A stretch of DNA of 46,794 nt from Planctomycetota bacterium (GCA_020057085.1 JAGVGO010000246.1:1-46794), one strand, 5' to 3'; counted from the first letter of the stretch, positions 1-8,007 are shown. The notes: generated by a model not told the origin, from the letters alone. A program made the numbers and translations.

Positions 1-95
1 TGCTCCACGACGATCGGAACAGCGAACGGTTGCTGCTCTCTGTGCGCGTAATCTGGACAGCCGATCGTCGTTGCGCAGACTTACCGCTTCGCTCC
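1..95. repeat. Divergent, left-truncated copy of the palindromic MITE core
   Basis: This stretch aligns with the central part of the element at 8045-8245 (about 8102-8191). Shared blocks include CGATCGGAACAGCGAACGGT versus GATCGGAACAACGAACGGT, and CTGGACAGCCGATC. The two core arms (ACGACGATCGG near 8-18 and CCGATCGTCGT near 61-71) are perfectly complementary here, although both differ from the other copies. That suggests the hairpin, not the primary sequence, is kept. The left side is cut by the window edge. The right side does not end in the GACCCTG terminus seen elsewhere, so this may be a related subfamily or a decayed copy. Confidence 0.6.
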
Positions 96-114
96 AGTTT
101 CATCGCTTGTACTC

Positions 115-136
115 GTGTCCCGCGTAGTCGGGACAC
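115..136. repeat. Perfect 8-bp inverted repeat
   Basis: GTGTCCCG (115-122) and CGGGACAC (129-136) are exactly complementary around a 6-nt loop. It lies between the repeat remnant at the window start and the terminator of the minus-strand gene pair. There is no T-run on either side, so it is not itself a convincing terminator. Confidence 0.5.
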
Positions 137-144
137 AGAGTATG

Positions 145-172
145 AAAAAAATTGGCCCGGCCGGATGGGGCC
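145..172 (-). terminator. Rho-independent terminator of the 706-1222 gene pair
   Basis: Read on the minus strand, a GC-rich stem begins just after the stop codon at 179: GGCCCC...GGGCC, positions 172-154. It is followed by AATTTTTTT (153-145). Stem plus U-run directly downstream of the last gene fits an intrinsic terminator. Confidence 0.6.
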
Positions 173-178
173 GTAATA

Positions 179-706
179 TCAATCCACAAATTCTTCGGAC
201 GTACCTTGTTTTTCTTTTGTTTTGTATTGAAAGATATGGCCGAATCTTTTGCCGGAAATAGTGATGAAATCAATACGGAATACCGCGTTGTCTTTCATTT
301 CAAAATCTTTTGGCACCTCAAAGAAACATACCGGACTCAGGGCAACCGTGGTTTGCGGCGCAATATTCCACGGCGGTTTTTCCTGGTTCTGATAGCCCCA
401 GGTACCTTTGACCCACTTGTCGGCGACTTTCAGGTAGCAGTCGAATTTGATGATCGAATTTTGCAATGTACTGTTGTTGGCGACAAGCACACCACCCGAT
501 TCCATCGGCCACACCGAGATGGTTTTGGTTCCTTGCTCTGCATTCTCACGACCAGGGCTTGAACCAAAGCTCCACAACTGAAAAATCTTGAGACTGGGTT
601 TTTCGCTACGTGCCTTGATCACCCAGAAGTAAAATGTTACCACGAGAGACAAGGCACTCAAGAATACTTCAAAGCGGATTTGTTGTATATCGAAAGCGAA
701 CAACAT
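179..706 (-). CDS. Small protein with one N-terminal membrane segment, unknown function
   Basis: A 175-aa protein. An ATG lies six bases further upstream, but AAAGG is positioned correctly (6 nt) only for the ATG at 706, so I start here. Residues about 12-28 (VFLSALSLVVTFYFWV) form a single hydrophobic segment followed by Lys/Arg, predicting a membrane anchor with the rest outside the membrane core. The remaining ~140 residues look beta-rich (alternating hydrophobics such as SIIKFDCYLKV and VFRIDFITI) and could be a small beta-sandwich. I recognise no catalytic motif and no family. It lies 24 bp downstream of the gene ending at 737 and is probably cotranscribed with it. Confidence 0.7.
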   Translation of the reverse strand: MLFAFDIQQIRFEVFLSALSLVVTFYFWVIKARSEKPSLKIFQLWSFGSSPGRENAEQGTKTISVWPMESGGVLVANNSTLQNSIIKFDCYLKVADKWVKGTWGYQNQEKPPWNIAPQTTVALSPVCFFEVPKDFEMKDNAVFRIDFITISGKRFGHIFQYKTKEKQGTSEEFVD

Positions 707-736
707 AGACATCCTTTCTGAGTTTAATTACAGCAA

Positions 737-1222
737 TTAGCGCAATAGCTTTAGCACGTGCGCGTAACGCATGATACCGGTGAACATCGCCGACAGTGCA
801 TCTTCCAATTCGTTAGGGTCGAGGTTGGCCGCTGCCAGATTCTCGCGCAGCCAGATATGCCCTTTGTCCAAAGCGAATGCACCGTGCAATAGTTTATTGT
901 TGAGCTCCAGTAACTTGTATGACCAATCAGGTACGTGCTTTTCGAGATGAGCAATGTCACAGATGTCGGCGACCAGACACACCACCTCTTCCTCAGCATC
1001 CACCATGATCTCCAGACCCAACTCCGGTTCTGTGACGCTAAAGAGATCAGGACGATGTACGGTGTAGCCGATGTCGTCTATATCCTGTAAAATAGCCAGA
1101 ACTTTGCGCCCGTTTTCCACCTCTTTGGCGGAAGGAGAATAGCCTGTTTGCGGGACGGCAGCAGGCGCTAACGTCGCCCCTTTTTTACTGCTTTTGGCTT
1201 TAGCAGCCGTTTTCGTTTTCAT
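737..1222 (-). CDS. CesT/YbjN-like small protein with basic N-terminal tail
   Basis: A 161-aa protein. The frame extends to a TTG at 1249, but the ATG at 1222 starts a sensible Lys/Ala-rich tail (MKTKTAAKAKSSKK) and is preferred. After this ~35-residue tail the body reads as an alpha/beta fold with acidic strands (FSVTEPELGLEIMVDAEEEV, residues ~60-79). A helical stretch LLELNNKLLHGAFALDKGHI follows, then a C-terminal helix. The 'LN..LLHGAFALD..' pattern resembles the type III secretion chaperone-like YbjN/DUF2170 folds. That is family resemblance only; the partner is unknown. A plausible promoter lies about 60 bp upstream. The neighbour downstream is the membrane protein at 179-706. Confidence 0.65.
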   Translation of the reverse strand: MKTKTAAKAKSSKKGATLAPAAVPQTGYSPSAKEVENGRKVLAILQDIDDIGYTVHRPDLFSVTEPELGLEIMVDAEEEVVCLVADICDIAHLEKHVPDWSYKLLELNNKLLHGAFALDKGHIWLRENLAAANLDPNELEDALSAMFTGIMRYAHVLKLLR

Positions 1223-1282
1223 AATTTTTTTACCCAAGATACAGAACAAATGTAGCGGTTATTCTTACAGTGACTTAGCCCG

Positions 1283-1310
1283 ATTGTACCACAATCCGGC
1301 AGTTTTGCAA
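1283..1310 (-). promoter_or_regulatory. Candidate sigma-70 promoter for the CesT-like gene
   Basis: On the minus strand: TTGCAA (1310-1305), a 16-nt spacer, and TACAAT (1288-1283). This gives a leader of about 55 nt before the ATG at 1222. The -35 box falls inside an 18-bp sequence that recurs at 1527-1544. Confidence 0.4.
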
Positions 1311-1544
1311 CAGATTTGTAATAGTTCAGGTGATGAGTGACAGTTAAACGTCGAGCATATTCATTCGGAGAAAGCCTTTTGAGTTCACGCCCCCGCCGCG
1401 GACTCTGAAACGCCCATTTCCTGGCACTTTAGTGCCAGGCTTTATAACTGTGCCGCATTCGCGGCAGGGAAAAATTCGACTTTTTACACAGGCATCGAAT
1501 TTGGTAACTATTCATCTGCACCAATACAGTTTTGCAACAGATTT
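1300..1544. repeat. 18-bp direct repeats bracketing a region with two palindromes
   Basis: CAGTTTTGCAACAGATTT occurs exactly at 1300-1317 and 1527-1544. The 209 bp between them hold no gene but two hairpins: CCTGGCACT-TT-AGTGCCAGG (1420-1439) and TGCCGC-ATTC-GCGGCA just downstream (near 1452-1467). The second direct repeat overlaps the last codon of the glycosyltransferase gene. The layout looks like a small inserted repeat or a recombination scar. No transposase or terminator-like U-run is visible. Confidence 0.55.
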
Positions 1545-2694
1545 AGCGAATTGCCGATTGACACACAGCGACTGTCGCCTCGGCGTTGCGTGACAAAGTA
1601 AACTGTTGAGCTGTGGCGAGTGCCTTGGCGCCTAAACATCGGCGTGTGTCCGGACAATGTAGTGCCGACAGGTAGGCTGCCAATTCCTCCGAGTCGTAAC
1701 CATGCCAGGATCGTTTTCCAGTGGCTTGCGACAACACATAGCCGCTGTGCCCGTTGCCAATCAACTCTGCCGCGCCGTTGTCTGCCGTGGTAATGACCGG
1801 CAGGCCGGAAGACATGGCTTCCAGTGTCACATTGGCAAAGGGATCGTAGCAAGTAGGCAAGACCAAGACATCGGCAGCACGATACCATTCTCCGACTTGC
1901 GGCGTAGCGCCGGCAAAAACCACACCTTGACTGATGTGTAGTCGTGCGGCAATTTTTTGCCATTTACCGATGTTACCCCGTCCGACCACAACCAAAAGAG
2001 CCTTGCCGCTTTGCAGATCGTGTCGCGCGCCGTCCATTAAAAAATCGAGCCCTTTGCGTCGCCAGTCATTGGCAACAAATAAGACCACCATTTTGTCTGT
2101 CGGAATCTGCCACTGTTTGCGCCAGTCCAAACGGCCTTCTTCACTGCCTGGATGAAAAACTTGTCCATCCACGCCGTTGTAAACCACATGGATGCGATCG
2201 GGTGGAAACTGGTAATAGCGCAGAATCAAATTTTTTACCATGCACGAATTGGTGATGATCGTCTTGCAGTTTTGTGGACGATATAAACATCGTTCGATAG
2301 CGTTGATCGCCATACGTCGCGGCTGGCTTTGCGCGCAGAAGCGCAGCAGTGCGTTACCATATTTGATGCGCATCCAGTGCGCCTGTACGCCATCGGCAGA
2401 GCGATACACGTCGGCCGGATAAAAGGGGCTCAATGCCAGGAGAACGTCACAACCATGATGCTGAACGGCTTCTCGCATTTTCCTTACGGCATTTAAGGGT
2501 GCCGTCCATGGACACCAGGCCGGTTGTGCTACCGGATGGCAATGGATAGCGGCAGGTATTCTCTCGGCAAACCGCATACTCCATACGTGTAGTTCATGGC
2601 CAAGCGTTACGAGGGTGGTGGCCAGAGTATAGCTATATCTTTCTAGCCCGCCGCGTGTCGGCACAAATTCTTTGATGAGCAGGGCAATTTTCAT
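1543..2694 (-). CDS. Glycosyltransferase family 4 (GT-B, group 1)
   Basis: A 383-aa cytoplasmic, membrane-associated retaining glycosyltransferase, expected to transfer a sugar from a nucleotide donor onto an envelope glycan or lipid. The N-terminus (MKIALLIKEFVPTRGGLERY) is the acceptor-domain Rossmann start with a GG loop, as in the WaaG/RfaG group. The donor-binding half carries VVFAGATPQVGEWYRAADVL and then DPFANVTLEAMSSGLPVITT (~300-320), the usual E-x7-E region with Asp at the first position. ATG 2694 overlaps the TGA of the upstream methyltransferase by four bases, indicating translational coupling and fixing the start. It is the last gene of the run that begins at 7952. Substrate cannot be read from sequence. 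Confidence 0.88.
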   Translation of the reverse strand: MKIALLIKEFVPTRGGLERYSYTLATTLVTLGHELHVWSMRFAERIPAAIHCHPVAQPAWCPWTAPLNAVRKMREAVQHHGCDVLLALSPFYPADVYRSADGVQAHWMRIKYGNALLRFCAQSQPRRMAINAIERCLYRPQNCKTIITNSCMVKNLILRYYQFPPDRIHVVYNGVDGQVFHPGSEEGRLDWRKQWQIPTDKMVVLFVANDWRRKGLDFLMDGARHDLQSGKALLVVVGRGNIGKWQKIAARLHISQGVVFAGATPQVGEWYRAADVLVLPTCYDPFANVTLEAMSSGLPVITTADNGAAELIGNGHSGYVLSQATGKRSWHGYDSEELAAYLSALHCPDTRRCLGAKALATAQQFTLSRNAEATVAVCQSAIR

Positions 2695-3344
2695 ATTTTT
2701 CTGCGGCGCAAGATTCTCTTCTGACAATGGCGGGCATAAGCAGGCGGCAGATTGTGCCATACCGGGATGTGGTACATTTCGTATCTGCGGATAAAATGTG
2801 TAACGATGTGGTTGACACCATGAATGCGCTGTTCATCTTTGCCAAAGGACAAAACCATCTTCAACCGGCGTACCCCGATGTATTCAAAATAACTGATCCA
2901 GCCGTTCGGTTTCAGCAACTTCAGCAGATGCGTCAATATATCTTCGACCAGTTGCGGCTCAAAGGCATTGAGTGGCAGGCCGGAAACGATATAATCGTAC
3001 TGTGCCGCTCCGCTGATGTTTTGTACCGGCATTGGCAACAGGCGAAATGTACCCTTGAAGTTAATGAAAGCCGGACTCGTGGTGGTGAGTTCTTGCAGAT
3101 ATTGGATGAACGGCGGGTGCAGCTCGCAAATATCGAGATGATCCTCCACTGCCAAAATTTCAATCAATTTTCTGGTAAAGACTCCGGTGCCGGCTCCTAC
3201 TTCAAGCACCCGCACACGCCCTTTTTTTTGCGAGACTTGTTGCGTGATTGCCTGTGCCAGAGCCTGTGAACTGGGGGCTATAGCGCCAACACTATCAAAG
3301 CTGGCGAATGTCGCCTGCCAAAATGTTTGTACTTCTTTCCACAT
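2691..3344 (-). CDS. SAM-dependent methyltransferase, PmtA-like
   Basis: A 217-aa class I methyltransferase. Motif I is RVLEVGAGTGVFTRKL (residues ~44-59), followed by an acidic ribose-binding end of strand 2 (LDICELHPPF). The SGLPLNAFEP segment (~120-129) takes the place of the N/D-PP-Y motif of rRNA adenine dimethylases. It resembles the SGLPL segment of bacterial phosphatidylethanolamine N-methyltransferases (PmtA type) and related quinone/rRNA enzymes. A lipid head-group substrate is therefore a reasonable guess, not proven. The gene lies 6 bp downstream of the lipoprotein gene and its stop overlaps the glycosyltransferase start. Confidence 0.75.
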   Translation of the reverse strand: MWKEVQTFWQATFASFDSVGAIAPSSQALAQAITQQVSQKKGRVRVLEVGAGTGVFTRKLIEILAVEDHLDICELHPPFIQYLQELTTTSPAFINFKGTFRLLPMPVQNISGAAQYDYIVSGLPLNAFEPQLVEDILTHLLKLLKPNGWISYFEYIGVRRLKMVLSFGKDEQRIHGVNHIVTHFIRRYEMYHIPVWHNLPPAYARHCQKRILRRRKI

Positions 3345-3350
3345 ATTTTT

Positions 3351-3821
3351 TCACCAATTTTTTTCGTTGTCCAGATCTTCTTCTTCCGGCGCACCAATCT
3401 TATCAGGTTTTTTAGTGTCTTTACTCTGTTCCTGTTTAGCGGGAGCTGTAGCTTTTGGTGGTGACGTGGAATCAGGGTTATCTGTCGCGGGAGACTGCTT
3501 GGTTTCAGGCTTGTCCGGTGCAGGAGTTGGCTTGGTTTGCTGTACTGCTGGCTTGATTGGTGCCGGATTTTCTTCGCTCTCTCCATACTCTTTTTCCGGG
3601 TAGATAATTTTATCTTCCCAGGCCAGCAAAATACGGCATTCTGGATTCGGGCATTGTGCCGAATCATAATTCACAACCTGGTTGCAAGAATGACACACCG
3701 GCAGCCATCGTTTTTTGACAGGCGTGCCCCCTTCTCGTTCCACCCATGCCACTTTAGCGATACATCCGGTGAGGCATAGAACGACAGCTAACAACAAAAT
3801 GCGGTATACAAAATTGTACAT
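3351..3821 (-). CDS. Lipoprotein with a small Cys-rich (zinc-ribbon-like) motif
   Basis: A 156-aa protein. Residues 1-20 form a lipoprotein signal with lipobox LTGC (Cys ~20). Residues ~44-63 hold CHSCNQVVNYDSAQCPNPEC, two CxxC-like pairs fit to bind zinc. The last ~85 residues are Lys/Pro/Glu/Thr-rich low-complexity sequence, likely a flexible tether. The protein should be lipid-anchored in the cell envelope. Function unknown. A zinc ribbon on an exported lipoprotein is uncommon. The gene sits 9 bp after nnrE in a tight minus-strand run. Confidence 0.75.
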   Translation of the reverse strand: MYNFVYRILLLAVVLCLTGCIAKVAWVEREGGTPVKKRWLPVCHSCNQVVNYDSAQCPNPECRILLAWEDKIIYPEKEYGESEENPAPIKPAVQQTKPTPAPDKPETKQSPATDNPDSTSPPKATAPAKQEQSKDTKKPDKIGAPEEEDLDNEKNW

Positions 3822-3830
3822 GGTAATTTC

Positions 3831-4502
3831 TCACGAAAAATTTGTCAAAAGTTCGCGCGGGATAGAAATGTCAACCACCACCACTTCTCCGGTCAGGCTG
3901 GGCCCTGCGCCGACAAGAAAGCCTTTTTTGGGCAGGCAGAAAGTGATGGTGGCAGTGGCGGGCAGGGCTACCCCTAAAACTTCGCCGCTGTTCGCGTCGA
4001 GGCCGGATGGTATGTCTATGGCAATGGTTGGCTTGTGCCACGAAGCGATTTCGGCCATGATGCCGAAAATCGGCTCGCGGATTTTGCCCTGGAGACCGGT
4101 GCCGAAGATGGCGTCAACCACCATTTCTGTCTGTGATATTTCTGAGTAGCATGCACGCAGGGCATCGGTGTGGCAGATTTCGCGGGGTACCAGTCCCATG
4201 CGACACAAAATCTCCAGGTTGATGCAGGGATCAGATGCGGGGTTGACGTCCGCCAGATGACCGAGGAAAAAAAGTTGCAGCGGAATGCCACGGTTGTGCA
4301 GATGGCGTGCGATGACAAAACCGTCACCGCCGTTGTTGCCTTTGCCGCAAAAGATGGCCAGCGAACCGCCTTTACTCTTGCGGGCAATCCACGCCGCCGC
4401 TCCGGCGCCTGCGTTCTCCATCAAAATGAGGCTAGGGATATGATACTGCTCGCTGGCAAGGCGATCCAAATCACGCACTTGCTCGCGGGTTACATGTTTC
4501 AT
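3831..4502 (-). CDS. nnrE: NAD(P)H-hydrate epimerase
   Basis: A 223-aa YjeF_N-domain enzyme that interconverts R- and S-NAD(P)HX, the damaged hydrates of reduced nicotinamide cofactors, so the S form can be dehydrated. Diagnostic motifs: SLILMENAG (~24-32), FCGKGNNGGDGFVIARHL (~51-68), VVDAIFGTGL and AIDIPSGLDANSG. Many bacteria fuse this domain to the ADP/ATP-dependent dehydratase NnrD. Here it is a stand-alone epimerase, and the dehydratase must lie elsewhere. ATG 4502 overlaps the upstream stop codon by ATGA, and the sequence begins MKHVTREQVRDLD as in the family, so the longer frame to 4574 is rejected. Confidence 0.92.
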   Translation of the reverse strand: MKHVTREQVRDLDRLASEQYHIPSLILMENAGAGAAAWIARKSKGGSLAIFCGKGNNGGDGFVIARHLHNRGIPLQLFFLGHLADVNPASDPCINLEILCRMGLVPREICHTDALRACYSEISQTEMVVDAIFGTGLQGKIREPIFGIMAEIASWHKPTIAIDIPSGLDANSGEVLGVALPATATITFCLPKKGFLVGAGPSLTGEVVVVDISIPRELLTNFS

Positions 4503-5185
4503 AAAATGATTTCCGTCTTGCGGCCACCCGCCACCAGTACCACATAATTTTGCTGCACTGCGCCGATAGGCCATAAGCCGCGTTTGAACATATCCATCAG
4601 CGGGGCAAATGGATTCTGGTATTTCTTTTTCTCCATAAGGTCACTGACTACCTGCCATGAAATATACCAACTGGCGATTTGCGCGGCATCCTCCACCGCT
4701 TTTTCCACCGTATCGAGATCGCTCCCCATTTCCGTGTCTTTGGGTTTGCCTGATTCATCAACCACAACCATGGGAATAGTCAGCGTCGCTTTGGCGCTTA
4801 GCCCTGCCCCTTCTATGGCCAGTCTTCTGGCTACACTTCTTGTTTTGGCATGAACCTGGCGTACGCTATTGTCCAGTTCAATTACCCTGGAATCTGTGAT
4901 GGCAACGTCACGCAGCACGCCTAACGTATTGTCCATCACCAAATAAGATACCGACTTTCTGGCCTCAGCATGCAGCCGTAAGATATCCCTGGGGAGCTTG
5001 CCTGGCCAGATCGTCATGAGTTGGCATGGGAAGGTGTTTTTATAACCGAACGGTCTTAGCCGTTCCTGGTGCAGATTGACAAGCGTAGTGATTTCGCGCT
5101 TGATGACCGGAGAAACAGGGCAGAACCATTTGTATTCTTTACCTATCTCTTGTAGAAAACTTTCACATGATAATTTTTCAGACAT
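4499..5185 (-). CDS. Conserved-looking protein of unknown function
   Basis: A 228-aa protein starting MSEKLSCESFLQEIGKEYKW; the ATG at 5209 would overlap the previous gene. There is no signal peptide as written. The middle (DNTLGVLRDVAITDSRVIEL, then VRQVHAKTRSVARRLAIEGA) and the end (GLWPIGAVQQNYVVLVAGGR) vaguely recall the C-terminal domain of COG3014-type proteins. There, a series of Arg/Ala helices precedes a short beta segment. That resemblance is weak and I assign no function. It is translationally coupled to nnrE by an ATGA overlap and follows the secreted nuclease gene by 13 bp. Confidence 0.65.
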   Translation of the reverse strand: MSEKLSCESFLQEIGKEYKWFCPVSPVIKREITTLVNLHQERLRPFGYKNTFPCQLMTIWPGKLPRDILRLHAEARKSVSYLVMDNTLGVLRDVAITDSRVIELDNSVRQVHAKTRSVARRLAIEGAGLSAKATLTIPMVVVDESGKPKDTEMGSDLDTVEKAVEDAAQIASWYISWQVVSDLMEKKKYQNPFAPLMDMFKRGLWPIGAVQQNYVVLVAGGRKTEIIL

Positions 5186-5198
5186 AATTTTTAGACGC

Positions 5199-6215
5199 CT
5201 AGAAATCATCTATCCTATCAACATATTCGGGATGGTCAATAAACGGATTACGATTGTGCTGGTATTGGGAGATATTGGCCGTGCGTACACGTTCTTTGCT
5301 ATCCACAGGATCTTGCTGATTCCATTGTTTGAGAATCTGTTCCATCGTGTTGTTGACCGGCAACTGATAGCGGATGGCAAAATAGAAGATGGCGCGTGCC
5401 ACATTGCCACGATGCTCCGAACGCGGCATGAACACGATGTTATTGCTGCTGTCTGTGCCAAGGCTACTGTTGCCTTTGCTCCAGGTCACGACAACGACAA
5501 GCCCGAAAGGATAATTGGAACGCCGCGAGTTGGTTTCCGAATCTGTCGGAAACAAATGATGCAAATCGCTCAACGCCGGATCGTTCTCCGCCCCCTGCGA
5601 TTTCGGCCAGGTATGCTCGGTGTTCATGTCGTTGCCGTCGGGAATGGTGGTAGTCTTGACCAGGCGACCGGTATAAACACATTCGACATAACCGCTCACA
5701 TTGTCAATTTCGCCGAACATTTTTTGCCGCGCTCCGGTATAGCCGAGGCAGGTATGGTTTTTCACCAGATTGTACAGTTCTTGTTTGAGATCGCTGTTGT
5801 ACAGTTTGTCCGCTTGCGTATAATCGTCATCCGCAGTGACCCTATATTCGCGTGCCATGATCGCGCGTATATGCGTGACCGCATAGCCGTAGGCAATCTT
5901 GGAGTCGTCGCTGACAAGCTGGATATATGCCGTATCTCCCTCGACAAACACCGTCTGACCGGCGAGCATGCACGCGACATATTTACCTACAGGGCGGTTC
6001 TGTCCGTCCAGCACCAGGATAAAGTCACCATCTCCAGCACAAGTAGCGGCACTAAAGGTAATTTCAAGTCCGCTAGCGCCTTTGTTGCTGTAGCACTGGG
6101 TCTGATCAAAGTTATTGGGGTACGGATGCGGTGATTCGGGAAGTGCCCACACCGACATGCTTGAGCACACGCACCATACAGCCAAAGTCAACGCCGTTTT
6201 TATTTGTTTCCACAT
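5199..6215 (-). CDS. Secreted endonuclease I-family nuclease with N-terminal CUB-like domain
   Basis: A 338-aa exported protein with a signal peptide (residues ~1-24, ending VWA). Residues ~33-116 look like a CUB-type beta-sandwich (DFILVLDG, then AYIQLVSDDSKIAYGYAV). The catalytic region (~140-335) matches the EndA/NucM/Vvn endonuclease I family: NTEHTWPKSQGA with the Glu200-His201 pair, SDLHHLFPTDSETNSRRSN, HRGNVARAIFYF and NRNPFIDHPE. These enzymes use a beta-beta-alpha-metal fold with Mg/Ca to cut DNA and RNA outside the cytoplasm. The likely job is nutrient nucleic-acid degradation or extracellular DNA turnover. A strong ribosome site (AGGGGAGA) precedes ATG 6215. The gap to the upstream phosphatase gene is only 21 bp. 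Confidence 0.88.
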   Translation of the reverse strand: MWKQIKTALTLAVWCVCSSMSVWALPESPHPYPNNFDQTQCYSNKGASGLEITFSAATCAGDGDFILVLDGQNRPVGKYVACMLAGQTVFVEGDTAYIQLVSDDSKIAYGYAVTHIRAIMAREYRVTADDDYTQADKLYNSDLKQELYNLVKNHTCLGYTGARQKMFGEIDNVSGYVECVYTGRLVKTTTIPDGNDMNTEHTWPKSQGAENDPALSDLHHLFPTDSETNSRRSNYPFGLVVVVTWSKGNSSLGTDSSNNIVFMPRSEHRGNVARAIFYFAIRYQLPVNNTMEQILKQWNQQDPVDSKERVRTANISQYQHNRNPFIDHPEYVDRIDDF

Positions 6216-6236
6216 AACTATCTCCCCTGATATGTG

Positions 6237-7952
6237 TTACTCTTTTTTGCGTTTGATCCCTACGATCGTGATATCATCAAACTGCTCATTATTGCCAATA
6301 AAATCGATTACCGACTGAAAGATATTGTTCATAGCCTGATCCACCGGCAAATGGGCATACTGTTCCGCCAAAATGATCAAGTTTTCCAGAGTGAACATCC
6401 TGCCCTTTTCATTCATAGCCTCAGTGACACCATCGGTAAAGAGGACGATCATATCTTCTGCTTCGAAGATCAGCTCTTCCAATTTCAGATGCGGACTTAC
6501 AATGTCGTATTTGAGTCCAAGTACCACACCACCCGCCTTGAACACCGAACATTTCTTCTGTTTGGCCTGGTAATGGATGATGTGTTCATGTCCCGCAGAA
6601 CTGAAGAGAAATTTTTTCTTCTTGGCATCCCAAAACATCAGCAACAGGCTCACAAACCTGCCTGTACCCCAGATATCTTTTTCGAGCAGACGGGCGACTT
6701 GATCCAGTATCTCGCGCGGTGTACTATAGAAAGGAATAAGAGCACGGATAAAAGAACGCACTTCGCTCATAATAAGGCCTGCCGCCACTCCCTTACCGGC
6801 TACGTCCCCGATGCTTACATAGATGTCTTCAGTGATCTGGTTGGGCTGGATTTCCCGATAGAGGAAATCGTAATAGTCGCCTCCGATCTCTTTGGCACTT
6901 TGCATCAAACCGTAAAGTTCGATATCTTTGCTGGTCGGGATCGTCTTCGGCAACAAGCTTTGCTGGATGTTTTTACCGATTTTCAATTCCTGCGCACGTG
7001 CCTTCTGTTCTTCGCGTTCCTCCTGAATGCGGATGTTCTCGAAGGCGTAAGCGGCCTGGCTGGTGAAGAGTTCGAGGATTTCCGTATCGCGGTTTTCCGA
7101 TTTGAGTTCGTCAACGAAGAGGAGGCCTAGCGGCGTTTCGCCGAGCGACAGCGGCACCAGACACCCTTGGTCCCAGCGTGAGGCACTGTCCAGCACCTTG
7201 AGAAACTTCTGCTTGTCCTCTTCTTTGCGTGCGGCGAATTTACCTCGACCTGCCATAAATTCCAGTTTGCCGTTCATGCGCATGGCCAGGAAGGCATGCT
7301 CCGTACCCATACTGTCAGCCGCCTCTTCAACTACGTTTTTACACAACTCTTCATAGGTTTGCAGACGGAACAGCTTGGGCGTGACAACGAGCAACCTTTG
7401 CACTCGTTCCTGACTTTCCTTGATCTTGTTCATCGCGATGTTTTGCTCTGTGCGTAAATTCCAGGAAACCACCAGATTACAAGCCGTCTGCAGCAACTCT
7501 TCTTTGGTGAACGGTTTTTTGATATACAGCCACTCGTCTTGCGATTCAAAAATTTTGCGGATTTCGCTAACACTCTGATCGGTAAGGTCGGTAATCGCCA
7601 CCACAGCGCACAACAGTGAAGGGAAGATGCGCTTCACTTCGCGGATACAGTCGAGGCCGCTGGCTTCCCCCTCAATGCCAATATCGAAGAAGCCGACCGC
7701 CATCTCCTCTTCCTTATTTTTTGCTTCCAGCGCATTACGAATGGCAGCCTGTCCCGACATGGCAGGAAACACCTTGTAGCCGCTTATCTCACTGCCTTCA
7801 GCCTCGACCCCATACTGCCGCTGGATATATTTTTGCATAATCATGGCAACACGATCGGTGGAGAAAGTGAGTACGTCTTGGTAGAGTTTTAAAATATCCT
7901 CTTCCGCATCCACACAGAGAATATTCAGATTCCAACGGTGTTCCAGTCCCAC
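6237..7952 (-). CDS. Response regulator with GAF and SpoIIE-type PP2C phosphatase domains
   Basis: A 571-aa cytoplasmic signalling protein. Receiver domain ~8-160: acidic VDAEED, phosphoacceptor Asp90 in VGFFDIGIEG, and conserved Lys146 in YIKKPF. It carries a ~30-residue insertion around 30-60 compared with a normal receiver. A GAF-like domain spans ~195-315. The SpoIIE/PPM phosphatase domain (~350-571) keeps the metal-binding motifs IGGDYYDF, SIGDVAGKG, LFTDGVTEA and FDDITIV, so it should be active on phosphoserine/threonine, typically of an anti-sigma-factor antagonist. The start is GTG, set by TAGGAGAG eight bases upstream. A near-consensus promoter lies at 8008-8036. No STAS or anti-sigma kinase gene is in the window, so the partner is elsewhere. 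Confidence 0.9.
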   Translation of the reverse strand: MGLEHRWNLNILCVDAEEDILKLYQDVLTFSTDRVAMIMQKYIQRQYGVEAEGSEISGYKVFPAMSGQAAIRNALEAKNKEEEMAVGFFDIGIEGEASGLDCIREVKRIFPSLLCAVVAITDLTDQSVSEIRKIFESQDEWLYIKKPFTKEELLQTACNLVVSWNLRTEQNIAMNKIKESQERVQRLLVVTPKLFRLQTYEELCKNVVEEAADSMGTEHAFLAMRMNGKLEFMAGRGKFAARKEEDKQKFLKVLDSASRWDQGCLVPLSLGETPLGLLFVDELKSENRDTEILELFTSQAAYAFENIRIQEEREEQKARAQELKIGKNIQQSLLPKTIPTSKDIELYGLMQSAKEIGGDYYDFLYREIQPNQITEDIYVSIGDVAGKGVAAGLIMSEVRSFIRALIPFYSTPREILDQVARLLEKDIWGTGRFVSLLLMFWDAKKKKFLFSSAGHEHIIHYQAKQKKCSVFKAGGVVLGLKYDIVSPHLKLEELIFEAEDMIVLFTDGVTEAMNEKGRMFTLENLIILAEQYAHLPVDQAMNNIFQSVIDFIGNNEQFDDITIVGIKRKKE

Positions 7953-8007
7953 GCAAGACTCTCCTAATCAAGATATTTACTTCTTTACAAGAAATTATGT
8001 TTTTTTA

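Noticed and set aside
1420-1439. CCTGGCACT/AGTGCCAGG hairpin as terminator of the glycosyltransferase gene
   Set aside because: There is no U-run on the minus strand after the stem, so it is better treated as part of the repeat-like segment.
5076-6134. Long plus-strand ORF opposite the endonuclease gene
   Set aside because: It is antisense to a gene with clear family motifs and a signal peptide. Its translation shows no recognisable domain.
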